A stretch of DNA of 64,000 nucleotides from Clostridia bacterium. Its GTDB lineage: Bacteria; Bacillota; Clostridia; Oscillospirales; CAG-272. The notes under the pieces are model-generated. The model saw nothing but the letters and a program-made list of their open reading frames with translations. It did no database searches and was not told the origin of the DNA. The position numbers and the translations under genes are program-made. Of the stretch, positions 1-7,480 are shown piece by piece. How positions within the stretch are numbered: the stretch's first letter is position 1; each line of letters begins with the position of its first letter. Location: contig JAFVQU010000006.1 in the NCBI GenBank assembly GCA_017504625.1, positions 1-64,000 of the forward strand. Direction: 5' to 3'.

Positions 1-393
1 ACCGTAAACGATCTGGAGGAAGAGCTCTCTCATTGCGGTGTTGATAGCGTCGCAAACGAGGTCGGTGTTGAGAGCTTCAAGAATGGTCTTGCCGGGGAGG
101 ATCTCTGCCGCCATAGCTGCGGAGTGAGTCATACCCGAGCAGCCGATGGTCTCAACGAGAGCTTCCTCGATGATACCGTTCTTTACGTTGAGGGAGAGCT
201 TGCACGCGCCCTGCTGGGGAGCACACCAGCCCACGCCGTGGGTGTATGCAGAAATATCGGAAATCTGCTTTGCCTGAATCCACTTGCCCTCTTCGGGAAG
301 GGGAGCAGGACCGTGATCACAACCCTTTTTTACTACGCACATGTGCTGAACCTCAAGGCTCTGTGCGTAAGGGAATTCACTTACATTGTTCAT
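1..393 (-). CDS. NifU-like iron-sulfur cluster scaffold protein, N-terminal 131 residues
   Basis: Seen: the frame opens with ATG at 393 behind an AGGAGA site and stays open to the left edge, so the C-terminus is missing. The protein starts MNNVSEFPYAQSLEVQHMC and carries the conserved Cys segments GWCAPQQGACK and TIGCSGMTHS followed by AAEILPGKT. Known: this pattern belongs to the NifU/IscU-fold scaffold-like family of Clostridia, usually about 230 residues, in which Cys residues hold a nascent Fe-S cluster. It often sits beside a GGGtGRT-motif protein, which would lie off the left edge; that is inference. Its cytoplasmic role in cluster assembly is inferred from family only. pduL lies 142 bp upstream on the same strand but behind a palindrome, so co-transcription is uncertain. 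Confidence 0.72.
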   Translation of the reverse strand, partial: MNNVSEFPYAQSLEVQHMCVVKKGCDHGPAPLPEEGKWIQAKQISDISAYTHGVGWCAPQQGACKLSLNVKNGIIEEALVETIGCSGMTHSAAMAAEILPGKTILEALNTDLVCDAINTAMRELFLQIVYG

Positions 394-509
394 GTTGTTT
401 TCTCCTTTTTTTATTTCGGTCTTTTTATAGTACAAATTTGAAACAACTTCACCATCGAGGGATAGGCATTGAAACAAATCCTATTTCACACGAGGGTAAA
501 GTTTCTTTG

Positions 510-535
510 CCTACTTTCTTTTCAAAGAAAGTAGG
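510..535 (-). terminator. 11-bp perfect palindrome just after pduL
   Basis: CCTACTTTCTT pairs with AAGAAAGTAGG across a 4-nt loop, ending one base beyond the pduL stop codon. Position fits a terminator for pduL, but on the minus strand the hairpin is followed by CAAAGAAAC rather than a U-tract, so it may instead be a dispersed palindromic repeat or an RNA-stabilising 3' structure. Confidence 0.45.
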
Positions 536-1111
536 TTATTTAATGATCTCGCCGTAGATCTCGCCGAAGGCGCAAGCGGCGTTGCACTCGTCGGTGTCGA
601 TGTGCATAGCGAACGCGTAAGCGTCGGAAACGCGGCACACAACGTCGTCAAAAATTGTGGTTCTGTCGCTGTCGATCTTAACCTTAACGATCTGCTTGTC
701 GGCAATACCCATCTCGTTTGCGGTAGCGGTGTCGAAGTGGATGTGTCTTTTTGCGATAAGAACACCCTCAGAAATATCGTACTCACCTGCGGGGCCTACC
801 ATCTTGATACCGGGAGTACCTGCAACATCACCGGACTCGCGTACGGGGACGTCCTTAAGACCGAGAACGCGCGCGTCAGAGAAGGAAAGCTCAACCTGGT
901 CAGCCTTTCTAGTGGGGCCGAGAACGGAGAGCATAAGCTCACCCTTGGGGCCTACGAGCTTGATCTTAGCGTTTGCGGCAGCAAACTGATCGGGCTGGGA
1001 GAGCATCTTCTTGGGCTCAAGAACTGCGCCCTCGCCGTAAAGAGCGGCAACTGCAGCGTCGGTCAAGTGAATGTGTCTTGCGCTTGTTTCAACAAGGACT
1101 TTTTTAGACAT
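536..1111 (-). CDS. pduL: PduL-type phosphate acyltransferase (phosphotransacetylase)
   Basis: Converts acyl-CoA plus phosphate to acyl-phosphate plus CoA, here most plausibly acetyl-CoA to acetyl-phosphate for ATP generation by acetate kinase. The 191-residue protein has the two PduL His motifs ARHIHL (near residue 13) and KRHIHF (near 122), plus a later AMHID; these His residues bind the two metals in characterised PduL enzymes. There is no amphipathic N-terminal encapsulation peptide and there are no microcompartment shell genes nearby, so a cytosolic housekeeping form is inferred. The start is ATG at 1111 behind GAGGTAAC, and TATAAT lies at 1134-1129 on the minus strand without a clear -35. 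No ackA is visible in the window. Confidence 0.9.
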   Translation of the reverse strand: MSKKVLVETSARHIHLTDAAVAALYGEGAVLEPKKMLSQPDQFAAANAKIKLVGPKGELMLSVLGPTRKADQVELSFSDARVLGLKDVPVRESGDVAGTPGIKMVGPAGEYDISEGVLIAKRHIHFDTATANEMGIADKQIVKVKIDSDRTTIFDDVVCRVSDAYAFAMHIDTDECNAACAFGEIYGEIIK

Positions 1112-1311
1112 AACTTGTTACCTCACTTATTATAAAAAATTATTATTCGTACACTGAGGACATAAATCCCCATTCTTTTTTATTTTATCATATTTTCGGG
1201 CGTTTGTAAAGATGATTTTTGAATAAATATCATAGATTATTGCAAAACTTTATTGGCAATACTTATAAAGAAAAAACCTGCTTTTTGATGCGGGCTCAAG
1301 GAGGCTTGAAA

Positions 1312-2088
1312 ATGAGCTATAACAATAACTGTAACGGTGAAGCGGCGAATACCTGTAAAAATGCAGAAAATCGCTCAGAAAGGAAAAATAAGGGTGTGTC
1401 GGGGGAGTTTGGCGAGGAGATCAATGAACGAAAGCTGACAGAGCTCGACAATATTGAGGCGACGGGCGGTGTTGTGACGGGGAAAAGGGGCGAATCGATA
1501 CATTGTCTGTCGATAATCGGGCAGATAGAGGGGCATTATTTCTTGCCCGAGGGACAAAAGGCGACGAAATACGAGCATATAATCCCTATGCTTGTGTCGA
1601 TCGAGCAGGACGAGGAGATAGACGGACTTTTGATACTTCTCAACACGATGGGTGGCGACGTTGAGGCGGGCTTGGCGATCGCGGAGGTCATCGCGTCGAT
1701 GAGAAAGCCGACCGTGTCGGTCGTTCTTGGCGGAGGACATTCTATCGGCGTTCCGCTTGCCGTGTCGGGCAAGAGATCCTTTATCGTGCCGAGCGCGACG
1801 ATGACGATCCACCCCGTCAGGATCAACGGGCTTGTCGTCGGCGTGCCGCAGACCTTTACCTATTTTAATGAGATGCAGAAGCGGATAATTGACTTTATTT
1901 GCGCTCACAGTCGCGCAAACCGTGAGAAGATCCACGAGCTGATGATGCGCCCCGATATGATGGCGACCGACGTGGGCTCGATCATCGAGGGCAGGGAGGC
2001 AGTCGAATACGGCATCATCGACGAGGTCGGCGGGCTTGACAAGGCGCTCGATGCCTTGAGGAAGATGATAAAGGAAAAAAGGGAGTAA
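1312..2088 (+). CDS. ClpP-like (TepA-type) serine peptidase
   Basis: A 258-residue protein of the ClpP/crotonase fold. Motifs run in order NTMGGDVEAG (about 111-120), GGGHSIGVP with the nucleophile Ser144, and TMTIHPVR with His167; the third catalytic residue is probably an Asp in the following DMMATD region. The first 45 residues are Asn- and Lys-rich and look disordered. Known: this subgroup, called TepA or ClpP-like in Bacillus, is longer than ClpP and has been linked to secretion or membrane-protein quality control; substrates are not established. ATG at 1312 is chosen because AAGGAGG lies 7 nt upstream; an in-frame upstream ATG at 1219 has no comparable site. It is monocistronic, with a terminator at its stop codon. 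Confidence 0.82.
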   Translation: MSYNNNCNGEAANTCKNAENRSERKNKGVSGEFGEEINERKLTELDNIEATGGVVTGKRGESIHCLSIIGQIEGHYFLPEGQKATKYEHIIPMLVSIEQDEEIDGLLILLNTMGGDVEAGLAIAEVIASMRKPTVSVVLGGGHSIGVPLAVSGKRSFIVPSATMTIHPVRINGLVVGVPQTFTYFNEMQKRIIDFICAHSRANREKIHELMMRPDMMATDVGSIIEGREAVEYGIIDEVGGLDKALDALRKMIKEKRE

Positions 2089-2104
2089 TAATACTCCCTT
2101 TTTA
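2081..2104. terminator. Bidirectional terminator between converging genes
   Basis: GGGAGTA pairs with TACTCCC at 2081-2097, overlapping the protease stop codon. A T-run follows on the plus strand and an A-run precedes it, so it can also end minus-strand transcription from the zinc-ribbon gene at 2105. Confidence 0.8.
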
Positions 2105-2452
2105 TTACAATTCCCAAACTTCAATTTTGCCGCTAAAACGGTTCCATGCAAGTCTATATTTGGTGTCTGCTTGCAGATTTAACATACAGTCGTGATAACG
2201 AGGAGAACTATAGATGTGAATCTTGTAGGTGCCTTCCGGTAACTGCGCTGAAACACTCTCTCCCGATTCAACCGCAAGCTCGCAATCTGTATTTTCTCCT
2301 GAAATTTGTACGTGCATAGGGGGATTGATAAGATACCATTGCTTAGCTCTTTCAAATGTTACTGTATGTTTTTTTACTGTGGGACAGCCGCATCCTAAGC
2401 AAATTTCCGACCTATCATCGATCGGCTTGCCACAATGTAGACAGTATTTCAT
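2105..2452 (-). CDS. Zinc-ribbon protein of unknown function
   Basis: A 115-residue protein with an N-terminal zinc ribbon: MKYCLHCGKPIDD and EICLGCGCP supply two Cys-x2-Cys pairs. The rest (about residues 30-115) has alternating hydrophobic residues suggesting a small beta domain, including EGTYKIHIYSSPRYHDC. No signal peptide or membrane segment is seen. It begins 21 bp after the membrane zinc-ribbon gene and has a GGAG site, so the two form an operon driven by the operator-bearing promoter at 2833-2861. Function is not recognised; zinc-ribbon heads like this occur on many small clostridial proteins and only indicate metal binding. Confidence 0.6.
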   Translation of the reverse strand: MKYCLHCGKPIDDRSEICLGCGCPTVKKHTVTFERAKQWYLINPPMHVQISGENTDCELAVESGESVSAQLPEGTYKIHIYSSPRYHDCMLNLQADTKYRLAWNRFSGKIEVWEL

Positions 2453-2473
2453 TTATCCGGTCTCCAATCAAAG

Positions 2474-2785
2474 TCATATAGATGACACGATAGCCAAGCT
2501 TATTATCCAAACAATAATGGAAACGACTATCGCTGTTGTGCATTTGCTTTTATAACTGGGTGTTTTATATTTGCACACCCCTACAATGCCCATAATCAAT
2601 CCAACAATAGGTATTAAAAAGGCAAATAACAACGCACAGTTGGCTGTACTGCTAGATTCGGGAACGGGTTTGTGGGTAGAAGCCGGTGCAGTGGTTGCAG
2701 ATTGAGTCGACTTTACGGAACAGCCGCATCCTATGCAAACAACAGCCTCATCATTGATTTCTTTTCCGCATTTTGGACAAAACAT
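2474..2785 (-). CDS. Zinc-ribbon membrane protein
   Basis: A 103-residue protein starting MFCPKCGKEIND with a second pair in VCIGCGCS, then a Ser/Thr/Pro/Ala linker (about 27-48) and two hydrophobic segments (about 49-71 and 84-102), so a cytoplasmic zinc ribbon tethered to a hairpin of two membrane helices is likely. An ATG six bases upstream exists, but AGGAGA abuts it; ATG at 2785 has proper spacing and leaves the zinc ribbon intact. It is the first gene after a promoter whose spacer is filled by a 23-bp palindrome, so the adjacent XRE protein is the obvious candidate repressor. Its biochemical function is unknown. Confidence 0.62.
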   Translation of the reverse strand: MFCPKCGKEINDEAVVCIGCGCSVKSTQSATTAPASTHKPVPESSSTANCALLFAFLIPIVGLIMGIVGVCKYKTPSYKSKCTTAIVVSIIVWIISLAIVSSI

Positions 2786-2832
2786 AATCATTCTCCTGAA
2801 AATTTATTTCTCCAGCATTGGAGATTATATAA

Positions 2833-2861
2833 ATTATATGACAAAATGTCATATAAATCAA
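2833..2861 (-). promoter_or_regulatory. Promoter of the zinc-ribbon operon
   Basis: On the minus strand, TTGATT (2861-2856), a 17-bp spacer and TATAAT (2838-2833). The spacer is almost exactly occupied by palindrome O1, which also overlaps the -10 box, an arrangement expected of a repressor site. Confidence 0.7.
2834..2856. promoter_or_regulatory. Operator-like palindrome O1
   Basis: A perfect 23-bp inverted repeat centred at 2845. The half-site is TTATATGACA around a central AAA. It matches the cores of two further palindromes centred at 2911 and 2944. Confidence 0.7.
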
Positions 2862-2901
2862 TTCGCAATTTCAACAAAAAACATCTGTGAAATTTGTCGA
2901 A

Positions 2902-2920
2902 ATATGACACAGTGTCATAT
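2902..2920. promoter_or_regulatory. Operator-like palindrome O2
   Basis: A perfect 19-bp inverted repeat, half-site ATATGACA with centre CAG, centred at 2911. It covers the presumed -35 region (TGTCAT, 2913-2918) of the XRE gene. Confidence 0.7.
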
Positions 2921-2935
2921 AGAGTGCGAGACAAA

Positions 2936-2952
2936 TATGATAAAATGTCATA
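2936..2952. promoter_or_regulatory. Operator-like palindrome O3 over the -10 box of the XRE gene
   Basis: A near-perfect 17-bp inverted repeat (TATGATA, AAA, TGTCATA; one mismatch) centred at 2944. It includes TATGAT at 2936-2941, a good -10 box lying 17 bp after 2913-2918. Occupancy would block the promoter of the XRE gene, suggesting autorepression. Confidence 0.65.
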
Positions 2953-2976
2953 AAAGGAAGTGAGGAGGTTGACTAT

Positions 2977-3189
2977 ATGAACACTAATCTTAAAAAATTG
3001 CGATTACAAAAGAATAAAACACAGTTAAAAGTTCAGATGGATACCGGCATAGAACAGGCACTCCTTTCAAAATATGAAAGCGGAAAAAGAATACCTCCGA
3101 CAGATACTCTTATAATATTGGCAGATTATTACAACGTAAGTATGGATTATATTATGGGGAGAACAGATAACCCCGAAATAAACAAGTAA
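2977..3189 (+). CDS. Compact XRE-family transcriptional regulator
   Basis: A 70-residue protein that is almost only a Cro/CI-type helix-turn-helix: LRLQKNKTQLKVQMDTGIEQ forms the first helices, ALLSKYESGKRIPPTDTL contains the recognition helix, and IILADYYNVSMDYIMGRTD is the closing helix typical of the family. It starts at ATG 2977 behind GAGGAGG. Position, size and the three shared palindromes upstream suggest it represses itself and the divergent zinc-ribbon operon. No effector domain is present, so the inducing signal would have to act through another protein or through loss of the regulator. Known of the family: such small regulators bind as dimers to palindromes of this length. Confidence 0.82.
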   Translation: MNTNLKKLRLQKNKTQLKVQMDTGIEQALLSKYESGKRIPPTDTLIILADYYNVSMDYIMGRTDNPEINK

Positions 3190-3191
3190 AA

Positions 3192-3215
3192 AAGAGAGCC
3201 CGTGAGGGCTCTCTT
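3192..3215. terminator. Bidirectional terminator
   Basis: AAGAGAGCCC pairs with GGGCTCTCTT across a GTGA loop, with A/T-rich sequence on both sides. It ends the XRE gene and overlaps the stop codon of the converging gene at 3215. Confidence 0.82.
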
Positions 3216-3688
3216 TAATAATTCTTATTATTCTTTTTTATAAAATATTGTAGTCTTTGAATGTCATCGGCGGATAAATCTCTGTTAGGCAATCTGTCTG
3301 ATGCAAAGCTATAATATCCCTTAAACATTTGAATTGCTTTTACGGGAATGTCAAATATTGCACATATATCCTTGTTTGGAAGATAATTTAAAATAGGATA
3401 TTCATTATAGGCATCGCGCATTTTTAATAGTTTTGCATATATACCGTTTTTTTCAATGTCTAAGTAGTTGACTTTGACATACCATGATTTTTTATCAACC
3501 TTTTGTACTGTAATGCATTCATTAAGTATATTAAGCTGTTTAATATATTTCTCGTAGTACAACATATATTTGCCGCCATAATCGGCGATCATTTGATCCG
3601 TTATAATATTATTATTAATGTTTGACAAATAATCAAACATTAATAGCATTTTTTTCCTTGTTATGATTGAATTATCTAAACAGTGCAT
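3215..3688 (-). CDS. Unknown AT-rich protein
   Basis: A 157-residue protein, not recognised. It is rich in Asn, Lys, Ile and Tyr, has no signal peptide, no membrane segment and no catalytic motif I can name. The middle (about 40-75) and the C-terminal ADDIQRLQYFIKKNNKNY look helical. The start is ATG at 3688 behind GGGAGG. It is enclosed by a terminator on each side, so it would need its own promoter in the short gap 3689-3709, or read-through from the GH94 gene. Base composition is clearly lower in GC than the flanking glyS or GH94 genes, which is compatible with horizontal acquisition. Confidence 0.6.
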   Translation of the reverse strand: MHCLDNSIITRKKMLLMFDYLSNINNNIITDQMIADYGGKYMLYYEKYIKQLNILNECITVQKVDKKSWYVKVNYLDIEKNGIYAKLLKMRDAYNEYPILNYLPNKDICAIFDIPVKAIQMFKGYYSFASDRLPNRDLSADDIQRLQYFIKKNNKNY

Positions 3689-3709
3689 TTTTTCCTCCCA
3701 AAAACAAAG

Positions 3710-3746
3710 AGAGAGCCAATTAAGTATTGGAACTCAATGGCTCTCT
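3710..3746 (-). terminator. Terminator of the GH94 phosphorylase gene
   Basis: AGAGAGCCA (3710-3718) pairs with TGGCTCTCT (3738-3746) across a 19-nt loop; on the minus strand the stem is followed by TTGTTTTT. The gene stop codon is 15 bp upstream. Confidence 0.75.
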
Positions 3747-3761
3747 AATTTTAAAATAATA

Positions 3762-6017
3762 TCAACCGATATATACTTCGATATCGTGTTCGTCGTTATC
3801 GTCGAACGCGGGAACGAGATTAGAGTCGATTGCCTTGCCGTCAACCTTAAGGGTTACGGTCTTGCCGCCGTTGTTGAAGTACTTGATGTTGAGCTTGTTG
3901 CCTCTGAAGTTACGGGTTGCGGACACGTTCTTCCAGCTTGCAGGGAATGCGGGGTTGATGTGAAGTCCGTCGTAGTCACGGTTAAGACCGAGAATACCCT
4001 CGTAGCAGGTCATAAGTCCCCATGCGGAAGTACCTGTCTGCCATGCAAAGCCTACCATCATGTCGATAGTTTCGTGCTTTAAGTAGCAGTTGGTGAATAC
4101 GTAGGGCTCGGTGGTGGTGAGCTCGGAGGGGTTAGCCTTACCGTCGGGAAGGATCTTAAGAAGCGTGTTAACTGCTTCTTCGCCTCTGCCAAGCTTACAG
4201 TCTGCCATTACCTTGAAGCAGCCTGCGTGGTTGTAGATACCGCCGTTTTCATATACACCGGGAAGCATACCGCTCATACGTCCGATTGCTGGATCGTAGG
4301 TGGAGTATGCGGGAGAGCAAAGCGGAACGCCCTGATCGGTTTCCATCTCGTCAATAGACTTCAATACGTTCTCAAGTCTGTCCTCGGGGCAGATGCCGGA
4401 AAGGATAGACCAGGACTGAGGATTTACGTAGATCTTGCCGCCGTTAGTTGCGTCCTTATCACCTACGACGCCTGCCTCAGAGGAGAATGCGCGAACGTAG
4501 TAATCGCCGTTGTACGCAACCTTGTTGGTAACTTCCTTAAGCTCCTCGTAGAGCGCGTGAACCTTATCAGCGTATTCGTTCTCACCGATATATCTTGCAA
4601 CGTGCTCGATCTCAACGTATGCCTTACCGATAAGCATAGACATAAGTACAGATTCGCCGTTGGGATCCGCGATGTTGAGCGCGTCGTTCCAGTCTGCGAA
4701 GTGGATCTTGGGAAGTCCGTGAGGGCCCTTGTTAGCCTCGTGAGAGAACCAGGTAACAGCCGCCTGAAGATGCTCCCAAACGGTGCCTTCGCCGCCGTCA
4801 AGGTAAGCGAACTTCTTGTTAAGGTAGCTCATATCACCCGTTTCCTTGATGTACTCGCAGATAGCGAAGGTGAGCCAGGTGGAGGGATCAGAGTAAACGT
4901 GACCGTCAACGATGGGGTACCAAAGAAGAACTGCATGACCGTCGGAGTACTGATGAACGATGCACTCTTCAATTACCTCTCTTGCTCTGTTGGGGTCGCA
5001 GTTGACGATAGCCATAGCAAGCTGAGCATTGTCACGAACTGCCTTCTTACCGATCATACAGTTGCGGATCTGATGCTCTGCCCAGTGGTTGAGAACGTGG
5101 TTGATCTGAGGCTCGGGGCACTCGACCGAGAGAGAATTGAAGGGCGAGGGAGCTTCGAGAAGGTAGCTTACGATCGCCTCGCACTCTGCGTGAAGCTCCT
5201 CGGGCTTCTTGGTGATGCTCTGCTTTGTATCGGTAAGACCGAGAGCGTAGTAAACGGTTACGGACTCGCCTACAGCGATTGTAAAGTCATTCTGAAGGAT
5301 ACCCGAGCGCGAACGAACGGTGGAGAGGTTGTTGGGAAGGTCTTCACCCTTTTCAAGAAGAAGGGGGCAGGTGTGTGTACCCATAGTACCGATGAACTTC
5401 TCATGACCGCCGCAGTATGCCGTTACGGGAACGGAAGATGTGATGTAGCCCGAGCAGATCGGATGAGGACGGTAGGGGTTCTTGTTCTCACAGAAGATCG
5501 CGTTTGCCTCAGGAACGAATTCGGTTGCCGAGGTGGTGGGCATATTATAGTAGAAGGGCTGACCGAAGCCGCCGAGGTTGAAGTTAGTGTAGGGAATAGC
5601 GCTTATAGTTCTTTCCTTATCGCTGTTGTTGGTTATAGTTACTCTCCAGATCTCGCGGGTGCCCTTGGGATCTACAACGTAAACTATCTCGCCCTTGATG
5701 CCCTCGAAGGAAGAGGAGATCTTACTGTAATTCTGCGAATGCTCACAGCAATAGTCTTCCATTTTGTGCATAGTGGGATAGCCGCCGATAGACCAGTATT
5801 TCTTGCTTTCCTTATCGCGAAGGTAGAGCATGGAGTGTCCGTCGGAGAATGCAATTACCGTGCAGTTCTCGTTGAGATACTTGGAATGGGTAGTTCCTGT
5901 GTGGCCTATGTGGCAGATGTAGCTCTTGTCGTTGAAGAGTATGTTGTCCCAGCCCTTACCCGTTTCGGGATCGTAAAGGTAGAACGAGCCCTTTTGAGTA
6001 TTAAAATCGTACTTCAT
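3762..6017 (-). CDS. GH94 family glycoside phosphorylase (cellobiose phosphorylase-like)
   Basis: A 751-residue cytosolic enzyme of GH94, formerly glycosyltransferase family 36. Family members cleave beta-linked disaccharides with phosphate to give sugar-1-phosphate. The N-terminal part (about 1-280) is the beta-sandwich with NLGGFGQPFYYN; the (alpha/alpha)6 catalytic domain follows with IHFADWNDALN, which carries the general-acid Asp of the ADWND motif, then PQSWSILSG and LPGVYENGGIYNHAG. No signal peptide is present, as expected for an enzyme acting on imported oligosaccharides. Cellobiose phosphorylases are about 800 residues; specificity for cellobiose, chitobiose, laminaribiose or another glucoside cannot be decided by eye. 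It starts at 6017 behind AAAGGAC. No sugar transporter is adjacent. Confidence 0.85.
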   Translation of the reverse strand: MKYDFNTQKGSFYLYDPETGKGWDNILFNDKSYICHIGHTGTTHSKYLNENCTVIAFSDGHSMLYLRDKESKKYWSIGGYPTMHKMEDYCCEHSQNYSKISSSFEGIKGEIVYVVDPKGTREIWRVTITNNSDKERTISAIPYTNFNLGGFGQPFYYNMPTTSATEFVPEANAIFCENKNPYRPHPICSGYITSSVPVTAYCGGHEKFIGTMGTHTCPLLLEKGEDLPNNLSTVRSRSGILQNDFTIAVGESVTVYYALGLTDTKQSITKKPEELHAECEAIVSYLLEAPSPFNSLSVECPEPQINHVLNHWAEHQIRNCMIGKKAVRDNAQLAMAIVNCDPNRAREVIEECIVHQYSDGHAVLLWYPIVDGHVYSDPSTWLTFAICEYIKETGDMSYLNKKFAYLDGGEGTVWEHLQAAVTWFSHEANKGPHGLPKIHFADWNDALNIADPNGESVLMSMLIGKAYVEIEHVARYIGENEYADKVHALYEELKEVTNKVAYNGDYYVRAFSSEAGVVGDKDATNGGKIYVNPQSWSILSGICPEDRLENVLKSIDEMETDQGVPLCSPAYSTYDPAIGRMSGMLPGVYENGGIYNHAGCFKVMADCKLGRGEEAVNTLLKILPDGKANPSELTTTEPYVFTNCYLKHETIDMMVGFAWQTGTSAWGLMTCYEGILGLNRDYDGLHINPAFPASWKNVSATRNFRGNKLNIKYFNNGGKTVTLKVDGKAIDSNLVPAFDDNDEHDIEVYIG

Positions 6018-6080
6018 GTTGCTTTGTCCTTTCGAAGTGCTTTATTTTTTAATTGCATTCGCAAAATAAAATCTGAAAAT

Positions 6081-6114
6081 AAAAAAATACGAGCCGATAT
6101 AAATCGACTCGTAT
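6081..6114 (-). terminator. Terminator of the tRNA-Leu gene
   Basis: ATACGAGTCGAT pairs with ATCGGCTCGTAT (one G-U pair) on the minus strand, followed by seven T residues; it begins two bases after the tRNA 3' CCA. Confidence 0.88.
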
Positions 6115-6116
6115 TT

Positions 6117-6201
6117 TGGTGCGGGAAACGGGACTTGAACCCGTACGGTGTAAACCACACGCCCCTCAAACGTGCGCGTCTGCCAGTTCCGCCACTCCCG
6201 C
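6117..6201 (-). tRNA. tRNA-Leu (anticodon GAG)
   Basis: An 85-nt class II tRNA with encoded CCA. The acceptor 5' strand GCGGGAG (6201-6195) pairs with TTCCCGC. The anticodon stem CACGT/GCGTG holds the loop TTGAGGG with GAG at its centre. A long variable arm and the T-arm GGGTTCAAGTCCC are present. A near-consensus promoter lies upstream and a strong terminator follows. Confidence 0.95.
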
Positions 6202-6234
6202 GCACACAACACATCTGTGTCGCGAACAAATAGT

Positions 6235-6263
6235 ATTATACACTATCCCTGTCGATTTGTCAA
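6235..6263 (-). promoter_or_regulatory. Promoter of tRNA-Leu
   Basis: Minus strand TTGACA (6263-6258), 17-bp spacer, TATAAT (6240-6235): consensus sigma-A boxes about 34 bp before the tRNA 5' end. Confidence 0.88.
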
Positions 6264-6442
6264 TAGTTTTTTGAAAAAATATTTAAAAAATTTTGGTTTT
6301 GTGAAACGTTGTGCAAAACGTGCGTTTTATACACGCTTATCCTATAGATTATAACATATATTCCCTTTGATTGCAATAGGTTTTCGTTTTTTTTATCAGG
6401 TTTTTATATATAAAAATATGAAATTTCGACAAGAGGCGGCTA

Positions 6443-6471
6443 TTGACAAATCTTTCGCTCAGGCGTATAAT
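6443..6471 (+). promoter_or_regulatory. Promoter of the small gene at 6500
   Basis: TTGACA (6443-6448), 17-bp spacer, TATAAT (6466-6471); the gene starts 28 bp after the -10 box. Such a perfect promoter on an 83-residue gene suggests strong, constitutive transcription. Confidence 0.88.
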
Positions 6472-6499
6472 ATTTTTATAAACACGGCGAGGTGAAGAA

Positions 6500-6751
6500 A
6501 TGATAAATCAAAAATTCAAGGTAACATATGATGGCGAGACCTGCGAGGTCGGATATAAATATTCGCGCCTTACGGGTAAGACTGAGCTTTGCGTTGACGG
6601 TGTATCGTTTACAGTAAAAGGCAAGCCCTTTGGCATCGGAGTATGCAGACGCGAGCCGATAATGGTCTGCGGCGCGCAGGCGATGCTTGACGTGAAAAAG
6701 GACGGCAGAGCAACTCTTGTTCTCCGCGACGGCGAGGTTGAGGAAATATAA
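6500..6751 (+). CDS. Small conserved-looking protein of unknown function
   Basis: An 83-residue protein, not recognised. It is a run of short beta-strand-like segments: KFKVTYDGETCEVGYKYS, KTELCVDGVSFTVKG, PIMVCGAQAMLDVKKDG and RATLVLRDGEVEEI, suggesting a small beta barrel or sandwich, with three Cys residues (positions 15, 31 and 49) that are not in a zinc-ribbon pattern. There is no signal peptide. Evidence that it is real: consensus promoter, a GAGGTG site 5 nt before ATG, and a terminator directly after the stop. It is a single-gene unit. Confidence 0.68.
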   Translation: MINQKFKVTYDGETCEVGYKYSRLTGKTELCVDGVSFTVKGKPFGIGVCRREPIMVCGAQAMLDVKKDGRATLVLRDGEVEEI

Positions 6752-6786
6752 AATAACGGACGGCTGATACCGTCCGTTATTTTTTC
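6752..6786. terminator. Bidirectional terminator
   Basis: AATAACGGACGG pairs with CCGTCCGTTATT, then TTTTTCTT on the plus strand; A-rich sequence before it also serves the converging PII-like gene whose stop codon is at 6790. Confidence 0.88.
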
Positions 6787-6789
6787 TTA

Positions 6790-7464
6790 TTAATCCAGCA
6801 ATCTGAATCCTGCGGTTTCGGTTACGGGGAGAGAGAATGCTATCGGGTGAGTTCCGTGCTCGTTGGTGTAGGACGCGATCGCCTTCATGATGTCGGATTT
6901 CTGTTCCTTTCGCGAAACTATGTAGATTATCTCCTTTTCGTCCGAGATAGCCATTCCAAAGAACATGTCCGAGCCCGACGCAGTACCCTTTGCCTTGACT
7001 ACTGTACCGCCGGTCGCGCCTGCCTCGCGGGCGACGTTCATTATTTTGTCACTGTTACCCTTTAAACAAATTGCAATTATAAGCTCCATATCGATTTTCC
7101 TTTCGGTTATCACTTGATTTTCGGTTTCCTCTGTCGTCTGCTCGCTCAGGATATGGTCAAGCACGCGCTTTGACGCTATGCTTGAGAGCGGTATTGCCAA
7201 AGCAATTCCGCGGTCGGGCAGGTCGATGCTCATTTTCTTGGTGAGAGCGGTTTTAAGCTCGTACATCTTCGCCGAAGTTACTATTGACTGTACGACGAGC
7301 TTTTCCGACTGCTCAAGGCCGAGAAGTGAGAGAGTTTTTGAGCTTGCCGCACCGCGACCTATCGTGCTGTATATCGGAGTGACCTTGCGCTCAAGGAAGA
7401 AATCAAGAAATTCCTTGCCGTCGCTCTTTTTGATTATTGTTATGAATAAATAGAGATTTTGCAT
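6790..7464 (-). CDS. Tandem PII-like signalling protein
   Basis: A 224-residue protein that reads as two PII-like (GlnB-fold) modules: residues 1-97, with the T-loop-like PIYSTIGRGAASSKTLSLLG, and residues 126-224, starting MELIIAICLKGNSDKIM with TGGTVVKAKGTASGSDMFFG. Known: PII proteins sense nucleotides or 2-oxoglutarate and bind membrane transporters, and canonical ones are single-domain trimers of about 112 residues. Here the duplicated form directly follows (16 bp) the DUF1538 membrane protein, so it is probably its regulatory partner; that is inference. ATG at 7464 is used because GGAGGTG lies just upstream; longer in-frame extensions overlap the previous gene. Confidence 0.72.
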   Translation of the reverse strand: MQNLYLFITIIKKSDGKEFLDFFLERKVTPIYSTIGRGAASSKTLSLLGLEQSEKLVVQSIVTSAKMYELKTALTKKMSIDLPDRGIALAIPLSSIASKRVLDHILSEQTTEETENQVITERKIDMELIIAICLKGNSDKIMNVAREAGATGGTVVKAKGTASGSDMFFGMAISDEKEIIYIVSRKEQKSDIMKAIASYTNEHGTHPIAFSLPVTETAGFRLLD

Positions 7465-7480
7465 ACTTAACACCTCCGTC

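Noticed and set aside
536..1111. Bacterial microcompartment function for PduL
   Set aside because: No encapsulation peptide on PduL and no shell protein or diol dehydratase genes nearby.
1219..1311. Upstream start for the ClpP-like protein
   Set aside because: In-frame ATG at 1219 lacks a ribosome binding site, while ATG at 1312 follows AAGGAGG.
4227..6233. A 668-codon open frame on the plus strand opposite the GH94 gene
   Set aside because: It mirrors the codon pattern of the real gene, crosses the tRNA-Leu gene and its terminator, has no ribosome binding site, and its translation has no recognisable domain.
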